Origin: Megalobrama amblycephala
Taxonomy: Eukaryota; Chordata; Actinopteri; Cypriniformes; Xenocyprididae
Assembly (NCBI RefSeq): GCF_018812025.1
Contig: NC_063053.1
Coordinates: 14,674,623-14,738,622, forward strand
Reading direction: 5' to 3'
DNA length: 64,000 bases
Of the stretch, positions 34,990-47,199 are shown in pieces (the first letter of the stretch is position 1; the number at the start of each line of letters is the position of its first letter). Both the position numbers and the translations under genes were made by a program. Below the pieces are notes generated by a model. The model had not been told where the DNA came from, did no database searches, and saw only the letters and a program-made list of their open reading frames with translations.

Positions 34990-35019
34990 ATGACAGGCCG
35001 ACACATGGTGTTGAGGATG
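34990..35019 (+). CDS. sorbs1: sorbs1 30-nt microexon (DDRPTHGVED)
   Basis: Bounded by CTTTCAG (ends 34989) and a consensus donor GTAAGT at 35020. In phase 1 it reads DDRPTHGVED and keeps the frame. It resembles the preceding ESNDRPL end, hinting at a small duplicated linker. It is likely an optional exon; no protein match can be claimed for so short a segment. Confidence 0.55.
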
Positions 35020-35138
35020 GTAAGTGTTTGTGTGTTAATAGCTAAATGATAAAAACTACATAATGCATTCTTTTTTAATATTAAAGGAAAGCTGTGTTTC
35101 AGTTCAGTTAGTGTCTGTTATTTGCATTTATTCTGAAG

Positions 35139-35235
35139 TGCGGCCAGTCCCTCGCTCCAAGAGTGCAGTAGACATGGGAAGCTCAAGAGGACAGCTGCCT
35201 GTGCCAACACGCACATCTTCCCTAAAACCTCAGAG
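35139..35235 (+). CDS. sorbs1: sorbs1 exon (VPRSKSAVD ... SSLKPQR)
   Basis: Encodes VRPVPRSKSAVDMGSSRGQL and PVPTRTSSLKPQR, phase 1 in, phase 2 out, donor GTGAGC at 35236. It matches human LSVPRSKSEMSYIDGE and LPARSSSLKSSSER by position and motif. It leads directly into the WEPPDKK exon. Confidence 0.9.
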
Positions 35236-37172
35236 GTGAGCGATGACACTATGAAACAAATATTATGAATTATGGAGTGGATTCTAGCACATTTATTGAC
35301 TGATGTTCTGAAACTTTCTTATTAGAGTGTGAATTCTTGCACCATGCTAGTGTTGCTCAACATAGAGATGATGACATTTCTTCACAGGACCTCAATATGT
35401 GAAACACTGTATTTTAGCATTTGTCATGCGGCCTTAACAAGCATGTGTTGGCTTAGAGATGTTGCTGTTAGAAATCATAATAGATACCTGTTTATTTCAG
35501 TCATCAGTGTTCACCAGCAGAAAATACATTAAGTATTAAATACCTTGTATTTTTGTAGATCATTTTAGGTTTTAAATATACAGTAAGGCCTAAAAGGCTG
35601 AGATCACACTGAAAGTATGGGATTCAAAATGTTATACCACTTAACTTTCACCGTCCCGCTAATGGGACGCTTGGTGCTGTTTTTATTTATTGCCTTTTTT
35701 TGTATCGCATATTTTAGTGATCATCATAAATTAGGTATCATTCAAAAGCTTAAAACTCAGAATTCATCCTGTAAAACTGTTTTGAAATTGGACATTGCTT
35801 TACCATGGAAACTGTACTTTAAATCCTTTTGGCGGGCTCCTCCCCCTAGTTGGTGTTTATTTTAAGTACTTTATAGTCAAAACTTTTCGAATCTTGACAA
35901 AACACATATCGTCGGAAAGGTCTCAATCTCAAGCTTCCATATTTGGCATCTGATTTGTGATAGAACTGATATTTGGACAGAAACTTATTAATTTGTTACA
36001 GAAGAATGCATACTTTTTTTTTTTTAATTCAATGGAATGTGGGTGACACCCAGTGGCTATTTTTGGTACAACACCTAAACAAAATCACATGGGAACTTCA
36101 ATTTTTGTGATATCAACTTCAAATTTGGAACACAACTTGGTTAGACATATGGCTTTGATTTTATATCAGTTTAAGAGTAAAAATTATTTTGTAAAATATA
36201 TAGTTTATATAAAACATAAAATATTTAGTATAGTACATTTGATTTACAGTACATACTTATATAACTTTTTCATACTTTAATTTTTTGAAGTGCTTTCACT
36301 TCAGCAACAATGTCTTCTGAATGCTGAATGTCTTCTTTAAAACAAAACCAAACTTATATATTTCAAAGCATTCTTGAATTACAGTGATTTAAATTTGGAG
36401 GTTAAACTGGTTAAAAACGATAAGTATATTTTATAATATTTTATAATATAATTTATAACGATTAAGTATGTTTTATAATTTGGAAAACAAAACATTGTGA
36501 CATTAAATAAATAAGAAATATTAAAGATTCTGCTTTATTTGTGGGTCAGGATCTACGCAAATAAAGAAATTTTGAAATTAATGTTAATTTTTTAATTATA
36601 ATTAGGTTCAATTAATTCAGATTAGTCAATGAATTATATATCGTGAACTAACAAGGTGAATTTTTTATTTCTTCTAATGCAGTTAATTAGTTTATTATGA
36701 ACAAACATGAATTAATAAAATGAACAATAGTATATTTACATATATTTATATAAATAAACTAATGTTATAGAATATTATTGTTATGATGTTTATAAAAATG
36801 TGTATAAATGTACATGGTGTAGATTAGTAAATGCTGTAAATATTGTTGGTGCACCTAATGCATAACTAAAGTCAAAGATATGAGCCTTATTGTAAAGTGT
36901 TACAATAATTTGTAAAGAAAAATTTGTATTAAATTAGAATTATGCAAAATAGTTTACTGAATATGTATGGATAACACTGCAGAATATTTCTCCAATACAT
37001 CATTGTCTATTATATGATTAAAGTGCTTTTATATGAGATGTATGCCTAGTTTTTAAAACACAACCTGCATGTATGGGAACGCTTAACTAAAACTTGCCCT
37101 TGTTGGTTGCCATGGCGACTCTCCACCTCCCTTGCTCTATCACTCCATCTCTCCCCCCATGCATCCCTGCAG

Positions 37173-37287
37173 GAATGAGTGGGAGCCCCCTGACAAGAAA
37201 GTAGACACCAGGAAGTACCGCGCCGAGCCCAAGAGCATATTTGAGTACGAGCCAGGAAAGTCTTCAGTGCTGAAGCTGGAGAGACCG
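37173..37287 (+). CDS. sorbs1: sorbs1 exon (NEWEPPDKKVDTRKYRAEPKS)
   Basis: Encodes RNEWEPPDKKVDTRKYRAEP and KSIFEYEPGKSSVLKLERP, almost identical to the sorbin homology core of human SORBS1 (NDWEPPDKKVDTRKYRAEPKS). Acceptor ATCCCTGCAG (ends 37172), donor GTATGA at 37288; phase 2 in, phase 0 out. Two minus-strand frames across this exon (37046-37394) are shadows. Confidence 0.97.
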
Positions 37288-38045
37288 GTATGATGCTCTT
37301 TATACATGCATGTTTTCTGAGTGCTGTTGCTGGTGGAGGTGGAGATCTGTGCATGCTGTTTGATGCTGCAAGAGCTGGATTCTGCCTGTTTCACTTACAA
37401 GGACAGCACACTCACAGCTGTGTCTCTTGCTAGTCTTATTAAGTGACCTCGGTAGGTGACTTGTGCTGGTGACGTCTTCAATGTAGTGATACTGTGCATA
37501 GCGTATATAACATGATCATAGCTTGTTGATGCATACAGTGCACACACTACAGTAACGTTTAGTTCATCATATAGAAAGTAGGAGGACCTTTTACTCAGCT
37601 ATAAAAAGATCATCAATAAGTGACACTAGCAGTGTCCAGACCCAGTTAAGAATAGATGTGTCTGCAGTCTGGTCATTTTCAGGAAGGTTTGTTACTATGA
37701 CATTCAGTGATTCAATCTTTTTAGCATGACTCATTCTGGGAGCTGCTGGTATTACATAATGTCTTTCTGATGACATACCGCTGAAATAGGTTTATTGTAG
37801 AAGCCAAGCAAAGCGCGTTGGATCCTCGTCAATGAAGCATCTGAAGCGGAGAAAGTGCAAGCTGCGTTAGGGCTTTCATTTTTTCCTAATTGTTAGGGAA
37901 AGTAATTAAAATGGCTCTAGGTCAGGTCCTATCTAGGGCAGAAGATAATGTGCTGCTTGTGTCTCCATTTGAGCTCTGCAGAGAACAGTCCTTTTGTTTT
38001 TGTAAAATTTGTGTGGTGAAATATTTGAATTCTTTTTAGATGATA

Positions 38046-38532
38046 TTGTACACTACTGTTCAAAAGTTTGGGGTTGAAAAGATTTTGTAAGACATTTCTT
38101 ATGCTTATGAACGCTGCATTTATTTGATCAAAAATACAGTAAAACAGTAATATTGTAAAATATTATAACAATTTAAATTGTTTTTGAATTTAATATATTT
38201 TAAAATGTAATTTATTCCAGTGAATTGTCAGTATTCAGGGTCATATGATCCTTCAGAAATCATTCTAACATACTGATTTTCTGCTTAAGAAACATTTCTT
38301 ATTATTATCAGTGTTGTAAACGGTTGTGCTGCTGAATATTATAATAATATATGATACCTTTTTTCAGGATAGAAAGTTCAAAAGGAATAAAGATTCCAAT
38401 AGAAATCTTTTGTAATAATCATACATGCCATTGTCATTTTTGATCAAATTAATACATTAATTTCTTAATAAAATAATAGTACTCATGTATTAAAAAAAAT
38501 CCTACTGACCCAAACTTTTAAATGATAGTGTA
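38046..38532. repeat. MITE of the TTCAAAAGTTTG family
   Basis: Left end CACTACTGTTCAAAAGTTTG and right end CAAACTTTTAAATGATAGTG are inverted. Internal landmarks GCTGCATTTATTTGATCAAA, AACATTTCTTATTATTATCA and GTGACATGATCC-like phrases match the other copies. It is one of the most complete copies in the window. Confidence 0.88.
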
Positions 38533-39017
38533 ATATAATATTAAATATAACATAATTATTGTGTTATAGATTTTTAAAACAATGTAGAAAATATTTTGCA
38601 GTATTTTATGAACAAACAACAATGCAAAAAGATTGATATTCATAGCAGAACTTTAAAACGATGGATTTAGAGTATATGAATATGTTTATTTTCCTTGTTC
38701 ACTTTTTATACAATGTAAAAGATATCACCTTGGATTTATGGATCCCTTTCCATTATCATTACTTCCTATTTCCTGTTCCTTTGATTGATCAACCAGATGT
38801 TCTTGCAATAAATCATCAAGCTGCAAATCCAATTCATATTTCCTCTGCTGTCTCAGCCTGGAGCCTTTTTTACTGTCTGAGATCATGACATTAAGAGAGA
38901 GTTCATTTAACATCATCATTTAGTCTCATTGTCTTTGTATTCTGAAACTTCCTCTTTCTCTTTCTCTTTCTCTCTCTCTTTCTTTGTCCTCCTTTCCTTG
39001 TTGCCATATTTCTGTAG

Positions 39018-39101
39018 ACTCAGGACTTAAGTCCAGAAGATGTAGATTTAGAGAATGAGCCTTGGTATAGGTTCTTTTCTGAGATGGATTTTGGCAAAGC
39101 G
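39018..39101 (+). CDS. sorbs1: sorbs1 exon (ENEPWYRFFSEMDFGKA)
   Basis: Encodes TQDLSPEDVDLENEPWYRFF and SEMDFGKA in phase 0, matching human MSRDISPEEIDLKNEPWYKFF followed by SELEFGR. Acceptor TTTCTGTAG (ends 39017), donor GTAAGT at 39102. In human the protein continues PPPKKIWDYTPGDCS; that segment was not found downstream in this window. Confidence 0.97.
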
Positions 39102-41287
39102 GTAAGTTGGCAGTATATTAAAAATGCATGTCATCCCCCTTTTTTCTGTTCAGGACCCTAAATATTCTTTTATGTCTGTCTGTTAGAACCATTGTTACGT
39201 CACTTCCTTTCTGCACTGACCTTTCATATGTATGTTCCTTATCCAGCCCATTGTAGCTCAGTGCATAGCAATTCAAAAACAGTACAGAAAGTAATGACAT
39301 ACAGTACATTACAGTGAGTGGAAGAGTTCATCTAAATGTGCTTCAGAAGCCACATCAGAGAGCGATAGATGATAAAAAGGTGCAGTCAAACATTGCAAGC
39401 ACCACCTCTCAGTTTATTTCCCAGATGCTTCCTGATCATCTTCTGAAGCCTTGATCTGCCTGAACCTTTCTTTTCCATCTCATATTTGTTTTTTTCTGTC
39501 TGTATTTCTCAATATAATAGTCTCAATATGTTTGCTATTTATAAGGCAGTCATTCTAGGTGTTGGCACAGATGATTTTGAGAAGGTTTTCAGTTTTATGT
39601 AGTGCCCAGACTGGAAACGGACAGCAAGCTGTGATGATGCAACTAGATTGGTAAAGATAACACTCAACATCGGCCAAACTGTTTCCACTGTGCTTAACTC
39701 TGTTGCCTGTTTTCAGCAGCACTGCCTGGCAACATTGACTGAAAAGTTGGCCTCTGCATCATCCGCTTATTGGTTGTCAGATTTGCTACATTCACCTCAA
39801 GTAATGTGAAAGTGCATAACACCCTACTCTATCCAGTCATGCCGATTACATTTTTGCATTGTAAACTTTTTGTCTGACCTTGACGCAGTAAGTAAGTAAA
39901 ACACTGTAAAGTACCACTGGTGTCCCGTCACTCGGTTCAGTCAGGGATAGGAAGGCCGTCACTATGCTATCAGTGGCACAGAGCCTGTGCAGCGTTGTCA
40001 TCAACTCAACACCTGTGAGTAAATAGCACATTTGTTCACACTTATTTACTTAGAGACACGTACCATGATACACCCCATGGTGATTGGCTTGTTTGACCTT
40101 TCTTTTTTCGATACTCACTGTGATTGCTTCTGAGGGGCTGTTTACAGTACACAACATCGTTTTCAACTAAAAATGGAAAACTTTATATGCGTTTTGGCTG
40201 TTCATTTACATGACAACGGCTTGAGAATGCAAACTTCTGAAAACGGGTTTCAAAGTGGACGTTTTTGAAAACGATACAGTTATCATCTCTGTGTAAACTG
40301 CAAAAAAACAAAAAAAAAAAAACGGCATGCTCGTGTTTAGTCTATCCACCTTATTTTTCAACACGGAAATAAGGTGTTTTTTGTTTGGATCTGTGTGAAC
40401 GGATAGTTTTGACAACGTTGTCATCTGTACAAAGAAAAAACGTTTCCATCATTGTCATGTAAACGCACACTGAGGCTGGGTGACAGTAGTAAAAAATAGT
40501 CAGTAGTAAATTTGTTCAGTTAAAATTGTTCAATTAAAACTTATTTAGCCAGGACACATTAAATTTATTAAGAGTGATAGACGTTGTTACAAAAAAAAAA
40601 CATTTTTAAAAGAATGCTACTTTTGAACTTTTTGATCCTGAAAAAAAAAATCTATCATGGTTTCCACATAAATATTAAAGGGTTAGTTCACCCAAAAATG
40701 AAAATTATGTCATTATTTACTTACCCTCATGTCGTCCCACACCCGTAAGAACTTCGTTGATCTTCGGAACGTAAATTAAGATATTTTTGATCAAATCCGA
40801 TGGCTCAGAAAGCCATCGGAATGCCCAGAAAGCTACTAAAAACATATTTAAAACAGTTCATGTGACTACAGTGTTTCAACCTTCATATTATAAAGTGACG
40901 AGAATACTTTTTGTGCACCAAAAATAACAAAATAGCAACTTTATTGCACAATATCCAGTGAAGGGCAATGTCAAAATACTGCTTCATGAAGCTTTGAATC
41001 TTTACGAATCATTTGTTTCGAATCAGTGGTTCAGAGGACCAAAATAACATGATTTTAGTAGACGAGGCTTCGTTACGTCATAAGTGTTTTGAAACTTCAA
41101 TAGTTCACGTGACTTTGGCAGTTTGATACACGCTCCGAATCACTGATTCAAAACCTATGATTCGTAAAGATTCTAAGCTTCATGAAGCAGTGTTTTGAAA
41201 TCGCCCATCACTGGATATTGTGGAATAAAGTCTCTATTTTGTTATTTTTGGCGCACAAAAAGTATTCTCGTCACTTTATAATATTAA

Positions 41288-42194
41288 ACGGTTAGTTCAC
41301 CCAAAAATGAAAATGATGTCATTAATGACTCACCCTCATGTCGTTCCAAACCCGTAAGACCTTCGTTCATCTTCGGAACACAGTTTAAGATATTTTAGAT
41401 TTAGTCCGAGAGCTTCCTGTCCCTCTATTGAAAATGTATGTACGGTATACTGTCCATGTCCAGAAAGGTAATAAAAACATAATCAGTGGGTTAGTTAGAA
41501 GTTTTTGAAGCATCGAAAATACATTTTGGTCCAAAAATAACAAAAACTACGACATTGTATTCAGCATTGTATTCTCTTCCGGGTCTGTTGTCAATCCGGG
41601 TTCACGACTCCGCAGTGACGCTGCTGACATAAGACGCTGCTGACGTGTTATCTAGTGCGCCCAAGCTTCGTTTACAGTCTGAGGAAGACGCACGCTGTAT
41701 TCAAGCTATTCTACATTGTTTGTATTTTGGTATTGCTATATTTTTTAGAATGGTGCCTAAGTGTGCATGTCGCGGATGTCCTAATCGCCAAAAACAACGA
41801 CGTAAAAGTGCATTACCAACGCCGACAGATGAAATGATTCAATGGAATCAATTCAATGGAATCAATTCAATGGAAAGGATTCCGGAAGAGAATACAATGC
41901 TGAATAAAGTCGTAGTTTTTGTAATTTTTGGACCAAAATGTATTTTCGATGCTTCAAAAACTTCTAACTAACCCACTGATGTCACATGGACTACTTTAAT
42001 GATGTTTTTATTACCTTTCTGGACATGGACAGTCTACCGTACATACATTTTCAATGGAGGGACAGAAAGCTCTCGGACTAAATCTAAAATATCTTAAACT
42101 GTGTTCCGAAGAAGAACAGAGGTCTTACGGGTTCGGAACGACATGAGGGTGAGTCATTAATGACAAAATTTTCATTTTTGGGTGAACTAACCCT
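41288..42194. repeat. TTAA-flanked palindromic MITE, innermost, with THAP-like insert
   Basis: Ends ACGGTTAGTTCACCC and GGGTGAACTAACCCT, flanked by TTAA at 41284-41287 and 42195-42198. Arms of about 300 bp pair well (for example GGACATGGACAGTCTACCGT with ACGGTATACTGTCCATGTCC). The central 41600-41850 stretch is not palindromic and holds the THAP-like reading frame. Confidence 0.9.
41750..41850 (+). pseudogene. THAP-type zinc-finger fragment inside MITE
   Basis: An ATG at 41750 (directly after ATTTTTTAG, which looks like a splice acceptor) opens MVPKCACRGCPNRQKQRRKS followed by ALPTPTDEMIQW. The CxxxxC-x-NR spacing, the later short Phe/Pro-like patch and a Trp agree with the N-terminal half of a THAP domain (C2CH DNA-binding finger). 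The second half with the distal Cys-x2-His is absent: the frame runs on into MITE arm sequence and stops at 41969-41971. It is probably a captured exon of a host or P-element-like gene and non-functional as it stands. Confidence 0.5.
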
Positions 42195-43827
42195 TTAAGG
42201 TTGAAACAGTGTAATCACATGAACTGTTTTAAATATGTTTTTAGTAGCTTTCTGGGCATTGAAAAAGGGAGTGTTATTGCTGTCTATGGAGGCCTCACTG
42301 AACCATCTGATTTGATCAAAAATATCTTAATTTGTGTTCCGAAGATCAACGAAGGTCTTACAGGTGTGTAACGACATGATGGTGAGTAATTAATGATATA
42401 ATTTTCATTTTTGGATGAACTAACCCTTTAACTGTTTTTACCATTGATAATAATAAGACATATTTCTTGAGTAGCAAATCAGCATATTAGAATGATTTCT
42501 GGAGTATCATGTGACACTGAAGACTGGAGTAATGGCTGCTGAACATTCAGCTTTGCCATCACGGGAATAAAACATCTGGTTGTGTATATGACACAATATT
42601 GCAATTTCTCGCAAGACTCACAGGGGATCTTGCAACTAGTCTAATAACATGCTTCTTTAGAGGGAAAAAAGCACAATAAAATTGTCAGGATGGAAAATCT
42701 ACTCTTACTGCCCATGCATGCCTCTTGTGTATGACAAGTCTTTAGAATTGGTTCTTCTGACAGTGAAACCAAACCCTTGAGGATGAGTCACTGAGTCACA
42801 GGCTGCATTCCTGTTGGGTAGACTCATAAATCTGACCATCAGCGTCATGGCACAAGTTGATAGAAGGTTCCTGTCTCTTTCCAGATTTCCTTGTTTAGAG
42901 ATGAAAGTGAAGAGTCACCTCCCTTGAGAGTCTGCTGATGCGGCCCAGTCTCGCTGTGTTGATGAGGCAATGAAAAAATACTTGTGGAGCCAGCGTGAAA
43001 TTCACTTTGGCTTAGTAAGATTCCCAAAAAATTCAGATGTAAAAATTTAAATTAAACAAATTTCTAAAACTATGTAAACACTCTTACAAAAAGGGTTGAG
43101 ATATCTTGTTAGTATAAGAAATATCAACAGTATCCATCATAAATACCATCTTAAGTTCTAAGACTGAGGTCACAAAAAGTTCCAGTAATAGACTTGTTGA
43201 GCTTGTTGACTTCTAACTGAGAGCAACTTTCAGTATGAAGCTGAGTGTGTGTCCGTGTCTAAGTGGGTCGAAGGTTATTGGAGACTGCATGTGACCTGGC
43301 TTCCTCAGTGATTGACACGCCAAACTCTATGACAGTGACAAACACAGTCAGTCCGTCTCCTATATCCTGTGTATGGAATGAGACATATGTACTGTACCAG
43401 CAGTCCACATCCATTATGTGTTTGTTTCAATTAGAGACAACAACATTCCTGTGTACAGTAGAAGCTGCGCTTTGATTATAGCAGTTTTTCGAAGAACGAA
43501 AGAAAAAGGTTGCATATAAAGTTAGACTTTCCCAAATGAACACATAAGCCCCATTTGTTCGTGTGGTTAAGTTGCACAGCACCCTCATTCACATTGTATG
43601 CTATTTATATAATAGAAAAGTTGTAAATTTTCTTGAGTCATCTCCTGCACCTGTTAGGAAACTAGCACATGAAAATGAGCAAACATTATTAACACACTGT
43701 TCCACTGACTAGCCTTAACAATCAGGGGAAAGGAATTTACATCCTAGGAAATACTGAGGTAAACATCTCTTGATTTTTATTGTGGCCTCTTTAGGAAGAA
43801 CATTTAGCACATTGTAACTTATCTTAA

Positions 43828-43985
43828 AGGGACAGTTCACCCAAAAAATGATCATTTACTCACCCTCATGTCATTCCAAACCTGGATGATTATTTTATTT
43901 ATTTTTTCTTGGACCTCAACATTCTACAGAATATCTTCATTTGTGTTTCAGAAATAAAAGAAAGTCACATAGGTTTGATCTTTTG
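43828..43985. repeat. TTAA-type MITE arm
   Basis: Starts AGGGACAGTTCACCCAAAAA after TTAA (43824-43827) and contains TCATTTACTCACCCTCATGT. No right terminus was found, so this is a partial copy with approximate right end. Confidence 0.65.
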
Positions 43986-44432
43986 ACGTTTAAGGATGGA
44001 TTTAGTTTAAATTCACCAAATTTGGTGGTGTATTTTCATTGTACATATAGGCCCACATGCTGAAATTAGACCCTGAATACCCTGATGTGACAAACGGACG
44101 TGTACCAGACGAGACGATGGGAAATTCTCTGTCTCGCTGTCTCAGCATTATTACTTTTAAGACTGAGATGTAATTTCCTTGAAAGTTAAACACCTTATAT
44201 GAGAAATGCTATTTTGGTTGGCATTTCAAATAACGTAAGGCTTTGAAACATTATCCTCTGTGACATACTGTGCACGTCACTTTCACCCACCGTCTCCGTG
44301 GGTCATGTCAAGAATTTCAAGTACCCAGCTTAAATCTCACTTACAACAGTCCTGACTTTACTGTAGTGGCTGTTTGTGAATGTATTTCCTGTAAAATGAA
44401 GGGCCCTTTAGTCAATTCTCACAGACAGTTAA

Positions 44433-45014
44433 AGGGTTAGTTAACCCAAAAATGAAAATTCTGTCATTAATTATTCACCCTCATGTCGTTCTACACCCGT
44501 AAGACCTTCGTTCATTGATAAAACACAAATTAAGATATTTTTGATAAAATCCGATGGCTCAGTAAGGCCTGCATCGCCAGCAATAACACTCCCTTTTTCA
44601 ATATCCAGAAAGCTACTAAAAACATATTTAAAACAGTTCATGTGACTACAGTGGTTCAGCCTTAATATTATAAAGCGACGAGAATACTTTTTGTGCGCCA
44701 AAAATAACAAAATAGCGACTTTATTCAACAATATCTAGAGATGGGCGATTTCAAAACACTGCTTCATGAAGCTTCGAAGTTTAACGAATCATTTGTTTTG
44801 AATCAGTGGTTCGGAGCATGTATCAAACTGCCAAAGTCATGTGAACTATTGAAGTTTCAAAACACTTATGACGTAACGAAGCCTCGTTTACTGAAATCAT
44901 GGGATTTTGGCGCTTCGAACCACTGATTCGAAACAAATGATTCGTTAAGCTTCAAAGTGAACAATTGTGAGTAATAATAATGACAGAATTTTCATTTTTG
45001 GGTGAACTAACCCT
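44433..45014. repeat. TTAA-flanked palindromic MITE
   Basis: Starts AGGGTTAGTTAACCCAAAAA and ends GGGTGAACTAACCCT, with TTAA on both sides (44429-44432, 45015-45018). The arms share TGCTTCATGAAGCTTCGAAG-type sequences around a central axis. Open frames on both strands are products of the palindrome. Confidence 0.9.
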
Positions 45015-46105
45015 TTAAATATAAACATAACAAAGTCATCTGTTTACACATGTTTTTTATACCATATACTTTAAAAAAAACTTTTTTTCCTGCTGTATAT
45101 GAGGCTTCCTGTACTTTATAATGCCAGCAACAGTGTTCTAACTTTATTGCATTATTTCACTTTCTTATCACCTCGTCTTAACAGCTGCATCACACTAAGG
45201 TATTGTACTGGCTGTCACAAGTATTTAGATTAAGATGCGTGGCACTTCAGATAAGGCTTTCATGCATGCTTCCTGTTTGCTTATTCTTCGCATCTGTGCC
45301 AAGTCCCGTGCGAAAGCCTCTTGGGATGCTGTGCCGGCTGTTTTTTTTGAGAGAGAAAAAAAATAGGATGAAAGGAAAAAAGGGACAAAAATACTAGAGG
45401 TCGCTTTGCAGACGTAATAGCAACTTATGTCACTGGGTGTTCCTCAGGAAACAAAACTTCTAGAACATGACGCTGTATAAATAGAGCAATATTCTCACAC
45501 AAAGCCTGTATTCATTCTCGAAGGTTATTCGTGATCCTCTTTACCCAGCAACCAATGGGATGAGCATGTTGCGGTCAGGAGTTGAACTTTTCTTTTGTCG
45601 GTCAGAAGAGGGGGCCGTTGGGTTCTGGCACGCATGTGGCATACCTCTAAAGGGACAGCAGCAGGCTGGGATTGTGCAATCGTATTTGCAAACACCACTT
45701 GTGCTTTTTTTTCTTTGGAGGTGTGCTGTCATGCTATTTTTACCATCTGTGACGTGCACTTTGGGAAAAGCAACAGAAACAGCAGCCTAAAATTAAACGT
45801 CTCTAAACCATTCAAAATGCAAGGGGGGTACAAGCCGTCCCAGTGAATGGCTCTTTCTGATCTGCCATCGGGAGTTGCTGCCTGGCAATAACAGCTACTC
45901 TCCTTATTGACTCAATGCATGCAGTGCTGGGTATTTACTTACAAATTGTAGTCTGTTACTGATTCCAAATTACATGATGAAAATTGCACAGTTTAGGTAA
46001 TCTAATTGGACTACTTTTTTAGTACTTTTAGATTACTTTAGACCTAACTTGTTAAGAAAGAAAATGTGAAAGAAAATATATTTTATTCTTTATCAACAAC
46101 AATAA

Positions 46106-46633
46106 AGGGTTAGTCATTAATTACTTAGCCTCATGATGTCGTTCCACACCTGTAAGACCTTTGTTCATCTTCAGAAAACAAATTAAGATATTTTTGATGA
46201 AATTCAAGAGATATCTGACAGCAATTTAACTGTTTATGTTTAGTGCTTCCAGGTTCTATGTCATAACGGCGACTCCGTATTGGCCGACGCTGTTCACGTG
46301 AGCAGCACGACGCATGCGCTGTAAACAGCGTAGATTTTGAATAAGATATTGTTGAATAAAGATATTGTTGAATAAAGTCGTTATTTTTGTTTTGTTTTTG
46401 TGCACAAAAAGTATTCTCGTCACTTCATAAAATTAAGGTTAAGCCACTGTAGTCACGTCGACTTTTTTAACAATGTCTTTAGTACATTTCTGGACCTTGA
46501 AAGTTGCTGTCTATGGAGGAGTCAAAAATATCTTAATTTGTGTTTCGAAGATGAACAAAGGTCTTATGGGTTTGGAACGACATGAGGGTGAGTAATTAAT
46601 GACAGAATTGTCATTTTTGGGTGAACTAACCCT
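46106..46633. repeat. TTAA-type palindromic MITE
   Basis: Left end AGGGTTAGTCATTAATTACT (flank ATAA), right end GGGTGAACTAACCCT followed by TTAA. The interior shares TAAGACCTTTGTTCATCTTC with its relatives, plus a divergent GC-richer centre (46260-46330). Confidence 0.82.
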
Positions 46634-47199
46634 TTAAGTGCATTGAATATCAGGGTTTCCCATGGGATTGTGAGGGAACTGCTGTGGATTTGTGGGTTGA
46701 GTGAAAAGCTAATTAATTAAATAAAAAAATGTAAACTTAATGAAAAAATACTGATAAAACTAGAAATAAATCTTTTCCCTGCATAGTGAGAACATGCGAA
46801 CGTGTTGTTAAAATGAAATATTACCTTAAAATATCAGGGAGACTTCAAGTAAATATTTTAGTTTAAAATAATGTTTGATTAATATTAATCTATTAAAAGG
46901 TAACTGTATTGTGATTATAAGCATTTTAAAATTTGGAATCTGATTACATAATCCAGATTACATGTAATCAGTTACTACCCAGCACTGGACGCACGTTATG
47001 TGAACTTCCTTTGGCGTACTATTAATATCAGCCCTATGATTTTGTACTGCACGTTCGATCCGACGCTCATGATATTCTTAATATATGTGCGTAAATCTGT
47101 TTGTGTGTGCGTGTGTGTGTCTGCCCATGTAATTTGGCCCACTTCCCGCACCAGCTGGTTAATTGTCTCCCTGTCTGGCCGGCCAGTAATGAGAGTGAC

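Larger units (their letters stand above)
40679..42427. repeat. TTAA-flanked palindromic MITE, outer of a nested pair
   Basis: Starts AGGGTTAGTTCACCCAAAAA after TTAA (40675-40678) and ends TGAACTAACCCT before TTAA (42428-42431). Internal phrases GAAATCGCCCATCACTGGAT and CACTGATTCAAAACCTATGA are shared with 44433-45014 and 52393-53240. It is itself split by the element at 41288-42194; removing that insert restores the sequence ATATTAAGGTTGAAACAGTG. Confidence 0.88.
40555..42590. repeat. Old MITE (TTCAAAAGTTTG family) hosting nested elements
   Basis: Left part has AGCCAGGACACATTAAATTT and ATCATGGTTTCCACATAAAT; right part has TTGATAATAATAAGACATAT, TTGAGTAGCAAATCAGCATA and TGTGACACTGAAGACTGGAG. 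These are consecutive segments of the family, interrupted at TTAA by the element at 40679-42427. Confidence 0.75.

Noticed and set aside
37046..37394. Overlapping minus-strand open frames of 84-102 codons
   Set aside because: They are antisense to the highly conserved sorbs1 WEPPDKK exon and have no recognisable domain.
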